This document shows, one piece after another, positions 34,231-46,310 of a stretch of 64,000 nucleotides of DNA. The translations under genes and the position numbers were made by a program. The stretch is taken from the NCBI GenBank assembly GCA_026214975.1, contig JAOBSW010000553.1:310001-374000 (forward strand). The letters are read 5' to 3'. The notes beneath the pieces are model-generated. The model searched no databases. It had not been told where the DNA came from and saw nothing but the letters and a program-made list of their open reading frames with translations. Numbering within the stretch: the first letter of the stretch is position 1; each line of letters opens with the position of its first letter. The stretch comes from Gentiana macrophylla (lineage: Eukaryota; Streptophyta; Magnoliopsida; Gentianales; Gentianaceae).

Positions 34231-34273
34231 CCTTAGGCGTGCGCCTAAGGGATGCTAGGCGCACGCCTAGCAT
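34231..34273 (-). repeat. internal copy of the A U3 palindrome pair
   Basis: CCTTAGGCGTGCGCCTAAGG followed by GATGCTAGGCGCACGCCTAG, nearly identical to 21002-21041 and 44285-44325 in the LTRs. It is the only place outside an LTR in this window with this pair. Confidence 0.85.
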
Positions 34274-34348
34274 CAAAAATGGCCAGGAAGCTTAAAAACA
34301 GGCTTTTTGGGGTATTTCGACTTTCGAGACCTCCCCGAAACTCCTAAA

Positions 34349-34408
34349 ACTGAAAATAAACATGGGTTGCCTCCCACGAAGCGCTGGTTTTTAACGTCGT
34401 TAGCTCGA
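34349..34408 (-). promoter_or_regulatory. GGGAGGCAACCC block and possible 3' splice site, element A
   Basis: In sense order: TCGAGCTAACGACGTTAA, AGCGCT, GGGAGGCAACCC (34375-34364), then TTTATTTTCAG (ending at 34350). The last is a good plant acceptor: a U-rich stretch plus CAG. It lies between pol and the extra ORF, where a subgenomic transcript would need an acceptor. Splicing is inferred. Confidence 0.5.
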
Positions 34409-34640
34409 CGTGATGATTTGATAGAAAGAAAGATGGAAAGATGGATTAAACGAACGTCAACAGATGTTTATTTGTTAACGTTAGGCGAGGAAAAACGGAC
34501 CATGCGGGAAACAGCACCGACACGAGAGAATAAAGACGGAAAGAGTCATTTACACGACTCACAATCCTCAGGACAGACAGGAGGATCTTCCAAGTTGACG
34601 ATAACGATATTGGCCTCGAAGTAAGATTTTTCATATCTTT

Positions 34641-35601
34641 TTAACCGAAGGGCGTTGTCAAAAATGTCCCCTTGGTGTCGTGAGTTACTTCGACAGCTCC
34701 AGAAGGGAAAACTTTGGAGACTCTATAAGGCCCGGTCCACTGAGACTAACTTACCCTGAAAGAAATGCAAACGAGTGTTGTAAAGTAAGACATCGTCTCC
34801 TTCTTTGAATTCACGCTTTTTAATCTTAGCGTCGTGGAGAAGTTTCGTCTTCTCTTTATAAGTACGTGCACACTCATTAGATTGCAATCAAAACTCATCG
34901 AGCTCGGCTAATTACGACAACCGTTTCTCACCTACGGCTGTCTCATCGAAATTTAAGAACCGAGTTGCCCAATAGGCTCGATGTTCTAACTCTACCGGTA
35001 AGTGACATGCCTTACCAAACACCAACTGATACGGGGACATTCCTATCGGGGTCTTAAAAGCGGTCCGATGCGCCCAAACTGCGTCATCGAGCTTTTCAGC
35101 CCAGTTTTTCCTATTCGAGTCCACTGTTTTCTCGAGAATTCGTTTAATACCTCTATTCGAAACCTCGACCTGCCCACTCGTTTGGGGGTGATACGCAGTT
35201 CCCAACTTGTGTCGAACCCCGTATTTGGTCAGAAGCTTATTAAACGGTCGATTCTGAAAGTGACTGCCATTGTCACTAATCATAGCTCGAGGAACTCCGA
35301 ATCTCGTGAAAATATACTTTTTCAAGAACCGGATGACTACGTTACGGTCATTAGTAGGAGATGCCATTGCTTCGACCCACTTCGAGACATAATCAACCGC
35401 GACTAGAATGTACTTATTATTATAGGAAGATGGGAAGGGTCCCATAAAGTCGATTCCCCAAACATCGAAGATTTCACACTCGAGAATCGGTTGCATAGGC
35501 ATTTCAAACCGTTTCGAGTTTCTCCCCGATCTCTGACACGCATCACACACACTCACGTACGTGTGTGAATCATGAAAGATCGAGGGCCAGTAAAAACCAC
35601 T
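34641..35601 (-). pseudogene. integrase, element A
   Basis: The HHCC finger is split by the stop at 35602: the histidines ([12 protein letters not shown]) lie above it and CDACQRSGR below. The DDE core is intact: [17 protein letters not shown] and the Glu in [16 protein letters not shown], followed by [22 protein letters not shown]. The frame ends at 34912. The C-terminal segment with LLYNTRLHFFQGKL and FPSGAVEV continues in a shifted frame to about 34640. The first 15 codons are in frame with RT-RNase H, so only the single TAG separates them. Confidence 0.92.
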
Positions 35602-37371
35602 CTAGAGAACCTTCAAAGCTGTTCGGTGCCCGGAGAAATGGCCACCAGCTTCCCTGTCGTGACAAAACGACAAAATGCTAGGTATCTCTCCATCATGAGC
35701 ACATCTACGAATTATACCGTCAGAACATCTACGAAACAGATACGGGTCATCCCAGTAGTAATACTTAAGGTCACTAAAGAATTTCTTACGTTGTTGGTAG
35801 GTCAAGTCGGGCTCTAAATACTCACACGCAAGATAATTCACAAAAGAAGCATACCAAGGATTACCGTACTTTCCGGGAATTAGAGGGCTCAACCTCCTTT
35901 CCGGAATAGATGCATCGACAGCAAACAGCTGTTCATCAGGAAACTCGTCATCTATCGCTCTTTCTCGTGAAACAACATCAGGGGTCAGTTGTAAGCGGCT
36001 TAGGTGGTCTGCAACCACATTCTCACAGCCCTTACGGTCTCTAATAACAATGTCGAACTCTTGGAGCAAAAGTACCCACCTCAAGAGTCGCGGTTTCGCG
36101 TCTTTCTTATTCATAAGATATTTCAGTGCAGCGTGGTCAGTATGAACTACAACCTTCGAACCAATCAAATATGAACGAAATTTATCAAAGGCGTAAACTA
36201 CCGCTAGCAATTCTTTCTCAGTGGTCGCGTAATTTGTTTGAGCCGAATTCAAAGTATGGCTCGCATAGTAGATAGGCTTAAACAGTTTATCACGTTTCTG
36301 GCCCAATACGGCCCCAACTGCCATATCACTAGCGTCACACATGATTTCAAATTCTTGACTCCAATCTGGTGCTATCAAAATCAGGGCGGTCACTAACAAA
36401 ATTTTAATATCTAAGAAGGCATCTAAACAAGCATCATCAAACACAAAGGGCACATCTTTTGAAAGCAAATGCGTAAGAGATTTAACACGTTTTGAGAAAT
36501 CCGGTATAAACCGTCTATATAAACCCGCGTGTTCTAAGAAACCTCTAAGCGTTTTCAAGTTCGTGGGGGGCGGCAATCGCTCTATAGCCTCAACTTTAGC
36601 TCGGTCTACCTCAATACCCCTCTTTGATATCTTATGCCCCAACACGATACCTTCTTCTACCATAAAGTGACATTTCTCCCAATTTAACACGAGATTAGTG
36701 TCCTCACAACGTTGCAACACTTTATCAAGATTATCTAAACAATCATCAAAAGAATCACCAAAGACACTAAAATCATCCATGAATACTTCTAAAAACTTCT
36801 CAATCATATCAGAGAATATGGCAGTCATGCAACGTTGGAATGTCGCTGGGGCGTTACACAGCCCAAACGGCATTCGAGTGTATGCAAAAGTACCATATGG
36901 ACACGTAAAAGTGGTCTTTTCTTGGTCTTTAGGGTCAATTATAATCTGATATTATCCACTAAAGCCATCTAGAAAACAGTAATAAGCATGCCCACTCAAA
37001 CGCTCCAACATTTGATCAATGAAAGGTAAAGGAAAGTGATCCTTACGTGTAGCATCATTCAGCTTCCGGTAGTCTATGCACACACGGTATCCGGTGACCA
37101 GTCGGGTGGGTATGAGCTCATTAAGTTCATTGGCTTGCACCGTCATTCCTCCTTTCTTTGGTACGACCTGCGTCGGGCTAACCCACTCACTGTCACTTAT
37201 AGCATAAATGATACCCATCTCAAGCATCTTGATCACATCCTTTTTTACAACCTCTTGCATATGAGGATTTAACCTTCTTTGGGGTTGCCTCACCGGTTTC
37301 ACGCCCTCATCGAGAATAATTTTATGTTGCAAAGCTCCGGGCTTATTCCTCGTATATCCGCCATTTTCCAC
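35602..37371 (-). pseudogene. reverse transcriptase and RNase H, element A
   Basis: 36952-37371 has the RT N-terminal part (GYRVCIDYRKLNDATRKDHFPLPF). 35602-36873 has [15 protein letters not shown], catalytic FMDDF (residues 31-35), [16 protein letters not shown], then RNase H with [24 protein letters not shown] and [14 protein letters not shown] at 36952-36954, in frame, interrupts it just after FLDGFSG. A TAG at 35602-35604, where relatives have Gln, ends it. A frameshift lies near 37350. Long open stretches suggest modest age. Confidence 0.95.
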
Positions 37372-37412
37372 CCAAAAGCACGCTTATGACTTCTCAAAAT
37401 ACGCAATAACTT

Positions 37413-38501
37413 TTATTCCTGCAGATTAGTTAAAATAGAAGAAATAATCAACGGGAGTAAATTTGTTTCGAGAAAAGCATACTTAAGGTGACCCGGGAGT
37501 TCCTTCAACTCAAGGTTTCGAGGCGGATCTTCTATGGAAGGCTTTGCTTTTTCATCATTGAGTTCAAGTTCCAAGAACTTGTGCCATCTTGCATCCACAA
37601 ATTCGGTGATTTCGAGCTCACCGGCGGCTTCTGCCAACTCTTCGTTTTCATCATCATTCGCGCTTGACTTCACTAAACATTGCTCCATAGAGTCATCCTC
37701 CTTGTAGCCCTGTGTGTTAGCATTTTCAACAACAAGAGGCATAATAGTATCTAGAAAATTGCATTCGTTTTCATCATACGGGTGCTTCATGGACTTGAAA
37801 ACATTAATGGTAACACTTTCCTCATCTACCCGTAACACTATCTCTCCTTTCTGGATGTCTATCATCGCCCTCCCGGTTGCTAGGAAAGGTCTTCCTAACA
37901 ATAGGGGTGTCCGACTGTCGGCTTCCATTTCTAACACCACAAAGTCCGCAGGAAAAACGAACTTGTCCACTCGCACTAGCACATCCTCGGCTACTCCCAA
38001 CGGTTTCCTTAAAGACCTATCCGTCATTTGCAAGGTCATAGCGGTTCTGGTAAGCTTACCTAAACCTAATTCCTCGTAAATGTGGCGGGGCATTAAACTC
38101 ACACTCGCACCTAAGTCACACATGACATTCGGGTACGTCTTAGAGCCTATGGTACAATGTATTGAAATACTGCCCGGGTCTTTATGTTTCTGGGGTAACT
38201 TATTCTGGAACACGGCGGAACAATTCTCATTTAAACACACAACTTCCTCCATTTTTGCTTTGTTAGATAATATCCCTTTCAGAAATTTCACATACGAAGG
38301 CATGTTTGCAATCGCGTCAACAAATGGGATATTAATCTCAACTCTACGTAAAATGTCGAGGAATCTATTTTGACTCTTTGATAAGATGGTCTTCCTAGGA
38401 CCTCTCGGGGGATAGGGTAACGAATTAACATCAATAGAAGTAGGTGTAAAATCCATACCATGTTTACCTTTGTCGTGTGCTTTGCTTGCTTGACTCGGCA
38501 T
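37413..38501 (-). pseudogene. aspartic protease, element A
   Basis: The retropepsin domain has VMCDLGASVSLMP (Asp-Leu-Gly-Ala), then a flap-like region and PLLLGRPFLATGRAMID. Glu-rich sequence follows before RT. The frame closes at a TAA (37413-37415) in the segment that leads into RT, and the next frame is shifted by one. It overlaps the gag frame by 38 bases, in a different frame. Confidence 0.92.
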
Positions 38502-39561
38502 TCTTCTTCATGGGACTTGGAATTTCCACGACCTCATCACCATCGTCATCACTATCCACTGGTTCAATCTTTACCTTCACCAATTCAGAATTGACCCCGC
38601 CGTTCTCATTCTCATCATCATTCACCGGTGCTTTCTTCTTCTCATCTCGAGCTATCTCATCATCAACTCCAACTTTCTTACCACTCCGAGTATAGATCAC
38701 ATTAATTGGGTTAGCTAGCCCAAGACTTCTCCCGATACCAAGATCATCGTCCTCAATCACAGTTTCTTCAATTGATAAGGCATTGACCCCTCTCGGGTTC
38801 CTAACTGTATTGCTCGGTAGACCTCCAATCGGAACAGTATTCGACTTTTCCGCCATTTGGCCAATTTGATGCTCTATGTTTCGTATAGACGCTTGCATCG
38901 TAGTTTGACCATTTTTAAACTCTTTATAGTTGTCAGAAACTATCTTGCTCAAATGATCTACGATCTGTTCAAGAGTTTTCGGTGGTTGTTGATTCTGATT
39001 ATCTATTCTCCCCGGAGCATTCGGGTGTTGATAAGCATTCGGCCTTTGATTGGACGGGCCAACTTGTTGTTGATTTTGTTGGTAATTCTGATTTGAAGGT
39101 CCGGCTTGATTCCGGTTCCAATTCTGATTCGATTGCCGTTGGTTTGGTTGCCATTGATTTGGTTGGCCCCTCCAACTCTGATTTTGAACATAGTTAACAT
39201 CATAGGTGGAGTTAACCGGCAACGTATTTGGATCCACCGGTGGCATCGCCCATGGATTCATAGCCATTTGGTTCACATATGCTTGATTCATTTGATCCGA
39301 AAACATCTGACTTAATTGTTCCGGACTCACCATTGGTTGAATAGGTGCTTCTCCCGCACTCACTTGATTAATTTGAGCTCTAGGTAATAACTGCTTTGGG
39401 GTCGCATCGGTGTTAGTGCACTCCGAATTTTTATGCATACCACCACAAGATGAACATTTATTTGCCGCTCGATGATCAAGAATCACCTCACGCAACTGTT
39501 TCTCCAACATCGTCACTTTGTTGGATAACTTGTTGTTCTCGTCTTGCATCGACTGATCGTA
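38464..39561 (-). pseudogene. gag C-terminal half with zinc knuckle, element A
   Basis: After a coiled-coil-like start (NNKLSNKVTMLEKQL), a zinc knuckle of the form CX2CX3HX4C reads CSSCGGMHKNSEC (residues 42-54). Then come Gln/Asn-rich repeats and an acidic, Lys-rich tail. The knuckle is one residue shorter than the canonical CX2CX4HX4C, as in other Athila gags. S1 cuts the protein at 39567, so the methionine that opens this frame comes from S1 sequence. Confidence 0.9.
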
Positions 39562-39566
39562 GCCAC

Positions 39567-41578
39567 TGATGTATAACATTTATATGATAAAAATTACGAT
39601 ATATTATATATTTTATCAACTCTTTTTATATAAAATGTAAGATATTATAACGATAATCTTATGAAATATTAATTTAAAAGCTATAAAAATCTAGTAAAAA
39701 TAATAAAAAGTTATAAATTTTGTATCAGTTTATTAACCGGAGTGTCGTGTCAGATTTACGTGGGTATTTTTGGTATTTTATTGCAGATTTTTAGGTAAAC
39801 CAAGACCCCGAGTGACGACACTTTTTGAAGTATAAAAATGTCTTTTGAAGGAAGTAAGGAAGTGCCACGAGACTTAAAATTCAAGTGGATCATCAATTCG
39901 TAGTGTTATTATCAAATTATATTCTCGACGAACGAATGGCCCATCAAAAAGGCATTTTCTGAAGAAGAGTCCTTCATGAAAGTTATAGATCTTTTCAAGA
40001 GCTTTCCAACGCTTCTTGAATCATGTCATTTGGAGATCCAGAGCTCAAGTTATGATTTTATCAAATTTCAGATCAAGATGTGAAAAAATGCTAACCGGAT
40101 CAATCCGGATTAACCTCGGATCGATCCGCCTTGTCAGTTGGAAACATAATGATGATTAGCATGTGATTTTGCAGAGAATAATCCGGAGGATAATATTTTT
40201 TATTCCCGGATCGATCCGGCTTCACCTCGGATCGATCCGGCCCTGGAAATTCTGCCTATAAATTCAGCAGGACTGAAGACTGAAGAGGGGTACAAATAAA
40301 TTTTCTAAACCTCTTTTCTTAGTAGTATGTATATTGGCCTTATGCCATAAATAATGTAATAATAGTAGTATCGTTGTAATGCTCGGGAAATTATCGGAAG
40401 TTCAATGTTGCTGAAGTCGTTGTAATGTCCGGAAGAATACGACCTCTGAATCAATATTTGTAATCGGGTAAAATTTCGAAAGTATTTATGTTTGTTATGT
40501 TTGTTCTTATCTTTTTAGTCGTTATAATGTTTTTAGGTTAAATCTAATAACTAGCCAAGGTTATGTAATCGTATTATTTCGATCTTTTCGGTAAATGAAT
40601 GTTGTCTAAGTAAAATTGACTAAAATTGAGTTAATTGAATCTTTTTCTATTTTGCACGTATTGATAATATTCGGATTGAAGTAATTAATCAAGATGAATC
40701 GCAACATATAACCTAACGATGAACTGACCAGAGAAGTTAAGATATGAGATAAATGATAGAAAAACCGGAGGGTAAAATTGGCCGAGTGAAAACGTGACAA
40801 CGGAATCCTATTTCCTACCCGGGGGCAGATTTGTCTTGGGAAAGATGAATCTTATTATAATTTGTGCTCAAGATCGTAATAATGTTAAAATCAATGGTTT
40901 AATTGAAACTAACACTGGAAAGTTGAATCGATCCGCCTGCCCGGAGCCTTTTGAATAACATCGGCCGTCTGACAAACGGAATAACCTCTTTTATCCGGGG
41001 TAGATTTGTAATCGGTACCTGTTCAGACTAACTGAGATTAGCATGGGGCAGTTGTGGAGATTGAACTGATGACAATGTAACATATGACAATTTCATACGC
41101 TCGTGTGAGAAGGAATTGTTAACCTCAGGAGTGCACCGTTTCATTTACTCAATTGGACCTAATAAAAGGAAGATCGAGCACATTCATTAAGCTAAAAAGA
41201 TTGAATAATTCAATTATATATATCTTGGCTAGTTCTATAATAATTATTAGTATTTAATATATTGGTATCTATATATTTTATATATATATATAGTGTACTG
41301 GTTATGTATTACTATATATATTTATGTATTTATATATATAATAATAGTTTAGTTGTGATTTATGAAATTATTTTCTGTTTATTAGTAGAGTAACGACTCG
41401 TATGATAAAACCTGCGATTTAGATCGAGATAATAATAGTTGTTTGGTGTTTAACCACACTTAAAAGAATTACCTTGTTTCCTTGAGGATTCGACACCTGA
41501 CTCACCACACTAGGACTACAGTTTGACCCGATACACTGTCTGTTAAGGACTGGAATAGCGCTAGAAAAGGCCACGTCA
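39567..41578 (+). mobile_element. solo LTR S1 (B-related Ty3 family), plus sense
   Basis: Starts TGATGTATAAC, ends CACGTCA, duplication GCCAC at 39562-39566 and 41579-41583. It resembles the B LTR in reverse, e.g. AACCGGAGTGTCGTGTCAG and TGACTCACCACACTAG. It holds the conserved U3 block (39960-40070), CGGATCGATCCG palindromes and a TATA box. It splits A's gag. Confidence 0.92.
40095..40264 (+). promoter_or_regulatory. S1 promoter: CGGATCGATCCG palindromes and TATA
   Basis: CCGGATCAATCCGG (40095-40108), CGGATCGATCCG (40117-40128), CCGGATCGATCCGG (40206-40219) and CGGATCGATCCGG (40228-40240) precede CTATAAATT (40256-40264). Confidence 0.65.
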
Positions 41579-41589
41579 GCCACCGACTT

Positions 41590-42969
41590 TTACCTCTTTC
41601 TCAGAATTGCTCCCCTTTGACGCTCTTTAGGTTTGATAGAATTCCATTGTCGGTTGTTCTCAGCTATCCTTTCAATCGTAGCTAACGCAACATCCGGCTC
41701 TAAACTCATAAGATCTCCTTCACTCGCAGAGTTCAGTGTTCTTCTGGACTCTTTATCCGCCCCTCGGTAAAATATGTGCATTTGATTCCAAATTTGGAAA
41801 CCGTGTTGCGGACACTTCCTCAACATTGCCTTGTACCGGTCCCAGGCCTCGTGTAATTCCTCAGAAGCCCACTGTTCAAAAGTCGAGATGTCTGACCTCA
41901 TATCCAAAGTTTGTCCCGGAGGGAAGTATTTTGACAGAAAAGTTCTTGTTACCTCATCCCAAGTGTGTAAGGAATCATGAGGTAAAGATTCGTACCACTC
42001 AATAGCATGTTCCTTTAAGACATGTGGAAACAGTATCAACCGAATCGCCTCTTCTGAAACACCGTTAATCTTCACCGTCTTACATACTTGCATAAAGTGA
42101 TTTAGGAACTTGTTTGGATCCTCCTCGGGCTTTCCTCTAAACTGAGCGATCTCTTGTAGCAAATTCCAAACATGACCTTTGATTTCCATGTTGTTGGCCT
42201 GGATCGGTGGGATTCGGATAGGAGCATGCCCCTCACCAACAGCGGGTGTGGCATAATCCCTCAATGTTCTGCCAGGGGCCCTCACCATACCTTGAATAAC
42301 CGGGGGTCGGAATATCGGTGCCTGATAAGGATGTGCATTCTGAGGGGCTTGTTGTACCGGAACTGGCATTGGTTGTGGGATTGGCACATTAGGTTGTTGA
42401 TACGGATTCTGATACTGCCCCATCATCGGATTCATAAGAATAGGGTTATACTGAGCAGCCATCGGATTGTATTGATTTACTATTAGGTTCATCTGAGCCA
42501 TTTGCAACATCATTTGTTGATACTGTTGTATGACTTGATTTGGATCAACCTGAGGTGCGGGCTGTTGGACAAAAGCATTCTAATTCAAATTCGCCCCTTG
42601 AAACTGGGGCTGCTGTTGAAGAATCTGTGGAGGCTCTCTTTGATTCTGTTCTTGCCTTGGGTTTTGAATAGGCGGTTGAAGGGTAAGTCCGACTCCTCCT
42701 TCAACCGGAGGATTCAATTCACCATGCTGATCTATAGACTCAACTTCCTCAACATGATGCTCGGGTATTACTCTCCCGGTTGGAGAGCCTTGACTGCTGC
42801 CTGTAGGTGTAGTCGTAGCCATTGAGGATTCAACTTCCGGGTTAGATGACTCGGCTTGTTGAGCTATTCGACGATCAATCGTCCTATTTCTCAAAGCCAA
42901 TTGTCGGCGGATGTAAAGCTCGATCTCCGGATTATATTCAACCAATTCCTCGTTGCTACTACGGGTCAT
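41590..42969 (-). pseudogene. gag N-terminal half, element A
   Basis: Starts at MTRSSNEELVEY (codon ending 42969); an upstream in-frame methionine at 43002 is less likely by family comparison. An acidic Gln/Pro-rich segment ends at a stop at 42580. 41590-42513 continues with a Gln/Pro/Asn-rich repeat and the retrotransposon gag domain: DPNKFLNHFMQVCKTV, LILFPHVLKEHAIEWYESLP, HTWDEVTRTFLSKYFPP and EAWDRYKAMLRKCPQHG. A one-base shift in a G run near 41615 precedes the S1 junction. Confidence 0.93.
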
Positions 42970-43063
42970 ACACTGCACAAACAATGAAACAACAACAAAC
43001 AATTAAAAAGAAACAATGACCTAATCCTGAAGATTTCTCCAACTTACAAGATATTAACTCCAT

Positions 43064-43081
43064 TCCCCGGCAACGGCGCCA
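43064..43081 (-). other. primer binding site, element A (tRNA-Asp type)
   Basis: Minus strand TGGCGCCGTTGCCGGGGA, the typical Athila/Tat site, seven bases from the 5' LTR. Confidence 0.95.
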
Positions 43082-43088
43082 GAAAACT

Positions 43089-44640
43089 TGATGACCGTTT
43101 TATAGTATACCAACTTTGACCGGCAGAGTACCGAATCGGTTGTAGTATAAAACTAGCAAGCAAGGTCGTAGTCCCACAGGGAATTTAGTTAAGTACCAAA
43201 GCTAGTGTCATCTCTAGTTTAGGTCAATAAGATTTTTGATAAAGTTTCTGAATTCTAATTTGCTATATCCGTCTTGACTAATTAAAGCAGAGTTGCAAAC
43301 AATTAAAAGCGACGACCGAGCTATGATCCAATCAACTACATACCAAACCCTAGCTAAGTCCGAAGATATTCTCGATTTACTTAAACGTCTTGACGTCAAA
43401 AGTAGGGTGTCGCTTCCTATTTCCGAGAATAGACATTATTTCAATAATCTACCCTCCTATGTCAGGTTCAACAGTCTGCTGACCAGATTTAACTGACCTG
43501 ACACGGTCTATGGTCAATGAAACGCTCGACAAGTCGATATATAACCTCACAATGAAACCGAGTCTGAACAACTCAGTCGGTTTTACACGGTGATCCTAGA
43601 ACCCCTTTTCCCGTATCCTCTCGCAAAATCCATATGTAAAGAAGACGCGTGACACACGATTATCGAGTCACGAGTTCAATAAAAGTCATTTACAATAATT
43701 TCTAGAACTACAAACATATCAAGAATGATAAAATCAACCATCAAGAATAACTCATGAACAAGCTAGGATCTAGTTTCGATGATTATCGCATAACTCGGCT
43801 ATAAGGCAATTAGCTACTCATATTAACTATCGAGACACAAGATTTCATCATAAAAGAAGAACAATCAAACAAAAGATAAAGATGAGAAATACCTACACGA
43901 GTTGAAAACCGATCGAAATCTGAAAACGAGCAAACTGAATTTATAACTTTGCAATCCAAGATGATCCAAGTGTTTGTTACAAACGATTATGTTAAGAAAG
44001 CTTGAAAAACTAATCTATGGTGTTCTTGGAGAAGAAAATCGCCTAAAAATGCTGTAAAAAGTAGTCTATTCTTATCCAAAACTAAAAAATGAGCTTTTAT
44101 AGTGTTTGTCAAAAAAGCTTGCTAGGCGTGCGCCTATGAAATGCCAGGCGCACGCCTGACAACTTTTACAAAATATCCCAGGTGCAGACCCCTTGCTAGG
44201 CGTGTGCCTGGGCTTTCTTAGGCGTGCGCCTAGGTTTTATGATTTCTGGAATTCACGTACTGAAACATTGGCCTGTTTTCAGGGTCTTAGGCGTGCACCT
44301 AAGGAATGCTAGGCGCACGCCTAGCATGTTATTTCCCCAAAGTGAGCCTTTTTGCATCCCGAAGCTACGTATCATGTTTTCCGGGCATTCTCGAGTACCT
44401 AGTTCCTGAAAAACATCAAAGTACATACCAAATGTAACCCCTACGGGACACTAAGGTGACCGAGAATGAATGAAAAACACAGAAAAAGACCGAGATTCAC
44501 GAATTATGTACCCGAGTCCCGGAATAAGCAAAATGGTGTAAAAAGAACCAAGACTTAGCCAAAAACTCCCGGAAAATCACAAAACGAGTCGCAACGGGGC
44601 ACAAAATAAGTAGAAAACAGAGTCAAATTGACTCCCATCA
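43089..44640 (-). repeat. element A 5' LTR
   Basis: Same length and ends as the 3' LTR. TATA on the minus strand at 44094-44102. Palindromes of the TAGGCG-TG-CGCCTA type lie at about 44122-44135, 44144-44158, 44196-44210, 44218-44233, 44286-44303 and 44308-44324. Confidence 0.95.
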
Positions 44641-44645
44641 CTTTC

Positions 44646-46239
44646 CCAGTCCTAACAGCTGTTAAAGCCTCCTGACTTCCTTGATCCAAAGCATATAGAT
44701 TTCCTTGCCTATGCCCCTGTTCTATGACCTTCTTGTTGTGATCCTTAACAACAAAACCAGATTTGTCAAATTCAAAAGTACAATGATTATCCGCAGTATA
44801 TTTTCCAACTGAAAGTAAGTTCTTAGTTAAATCAGGCACAACAAGAACATCATTCAAATTCATGTTACCAACAGCAAGATTACCAGTGTGGGAGATCCTT
44901 AGACCTTTACCATCTCCAACAAAAACTTTATCAGGCCCAGTATATACCTGTGAGTGTGTTAAATTACCTTCATTATTTAGCATGTGTGATGTGGCTCCTG
45001 TATCTGCATAAATAGCTGAATCTGATTGATCTGCAATGTTCATAGCTGCAAGGGCATTCTGAGTTTGCTCGGATTGATAGGTGTAATCAAACCGATACCA
45101 ACAATCAAGTGCGGCATGATTAGCTTTTCCACAAATTTGACATTTAACCGGACTACCTTGCGGCTGATTACTCCTATTTTCTGGTGCAGCCCCTTTATTT
45201 CGTTCATCATGATCTGGCCTTGATTGATTTCCTCCATTGTTTGAGGACCTGCCAGCCGGGGCAAAACCTCGTCCCCTTGAATTGTATTGACCTCTAACCA
45301 CCCCTTCTTCCTCGCGCGGCCTTGTTGCATCATATAGGCCGAGAGTGATGACGGCCTCTTGATCAAGCGGAACCAGAAAAACCACCAGCCCGAGAAAAAA
45401 ATAAAAAATGTTGGTAGTGGGATTTGAACTTACAACCTAGAATTAGGTAGACCTAGGATATATGGTCTTTTGTTCAAGAAAAAGATAAATAACATATAGG
45501 CTACAATAATAAAAATTTGGGGGTGATCGATGGGGGGCTTGTGACCATTTGGGGGCTTGAGACCACCCCGGACGTAGGTGGATCCGCCCCTGGTCTCCTT
45601 CTTTTTCTGTGTTTGCAACGTCTGCTCATAGCCTTGAAGGGCTACGACGAACTGAGCAAAAGTTGGATAGGGTGGCTTGAATAGCATGGCGGTCCTGAAA
45701 TTCATATACTCGCTGCCTAGACCATGTGCGAATTGGAACACTTTGTCCATGTCGGCCACTGGCTTCTTGATAGCGGCCAGATTGTCGCAGATAGATTTAA
45801 GTTCACGCAAATATTCATGAACAGTTTTTGTGCCTTTCTTGATCCCCATAAACATATTTTTTAGGTTTCCTTCCTTCTCCACGGTTTGGGGAAGCAATTG
45901 TTGTGCAAGGTTTTGCCACAACTGGAACGCGGAGGAGTCTTCTTCGTGAACCATGCTCACCACCTCTTCTTTCATGGTTCCTAACAGCCACGACGTTAGC
46001 AGGCCATCATTGACCGACCATGTCTGAAATTCCGGTTTATCAATTTCTTCACCTTCAGAATTCTTAGTCTTCTTAGCAGGGTGCTCTTCTGATGAGACAT
46101 GATGATAAACACCAAGGCTCCGGATCAATGGAGTCACCTGCGATCGCCATAAGAGAAAATTCGTAAGGCTCAGTTTGATCGAGATCAAACTGGAGCATTG
46201 ATGGAATTGTTGAATCGACAATCCAGATTCTTTTGCCAT
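44646..46239 (-). pseudogene. gag and protease, element C
   Basis: Gag starts at 46239 (MAKESG). A UBN2-type capsid follows: LTNFLLWRSQVTPLI, TWSVNDGLLTSWLLGTM, VHEYLRELKSICDNLAAI and FAHGLGSEYMNF. After the insertion at 45386-45598 the frame resumes with an Arg/Gly/Asn-rich tract, zinc knuckle CQICGKANHAALDC and protease YADTGATSHM, which keeps the Asp-Thr-Gly triad. The frame is then open until A's duplication at 44641. Apart from the insertion this part looks close to functional. Confidence 0.9.
45386..45598. mobile_element. small insertion in C gag with a GGGGCGGA end
   Basis: The gag frame leaves homology at about 45598 and resumes near 45385. The inserted 210 bp begin, on the minus strand, CAGGGGCGGATCC, which is like a hAT end. 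They also contain AAGTTCAAATCC, which resembles a pol III B box. The far end is not a matching inverted repeat and no duplication was found, so the class is undecided. Confidence 0.6.
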
Positions 46240-46297
46240 CGAATATGCAACGAAGATGGATTAAACGATTTGTATGTTTTATGGATTGGGAGTTTAT

Positions 46298-46310
46298 ATC
46301 TCTGATACCA
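46298..46310 (-). other. primer binding site, element C
   Basis: The minus strand reads TGGTATCAGAGAT directly next to the LTR, a tRNA-iMet type site. Confidence 0.9.

Larger units (their letters stand above)
33669..34640 (-). other. spacer between integrase and extra ORF of element A
   Basis: About 1 kb of noncoding sequence. It contains the start codon of the extra ORF (33676-33678), an AGCGCGCGCT-rich stretch near 34140, the duplicated U3 palindrome (34231-34273), a splice-acceptor-like sequence (34350-34360) and the conserved GGGAGGCAACCC block. The 34088-34276 frame is not convincing as a protein. Confidence 0.65.
19805..44640 (-). mobile_element. Athila-like Ty3-gypsy element A
   Basis: LTRs of 1552 bp each (19805-21356 and 43089-44640) are flanked by CTTTC at 19800-19804 and 44641-44645. 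Minus-strand order: tRNA-Asp PBS, gag, protease, RT-RNase H, integrase, spacer, extra ORF, polypurine tract. B (24629-33663) and S1 (39567-41578) are nested inside. Net length is about 13.8 kb, in the usual Athila range. RT motif [15 protein letters not shown] with FMDDF, the PBS and the extra 3' ORF support Athila. Confidence 0.95.
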
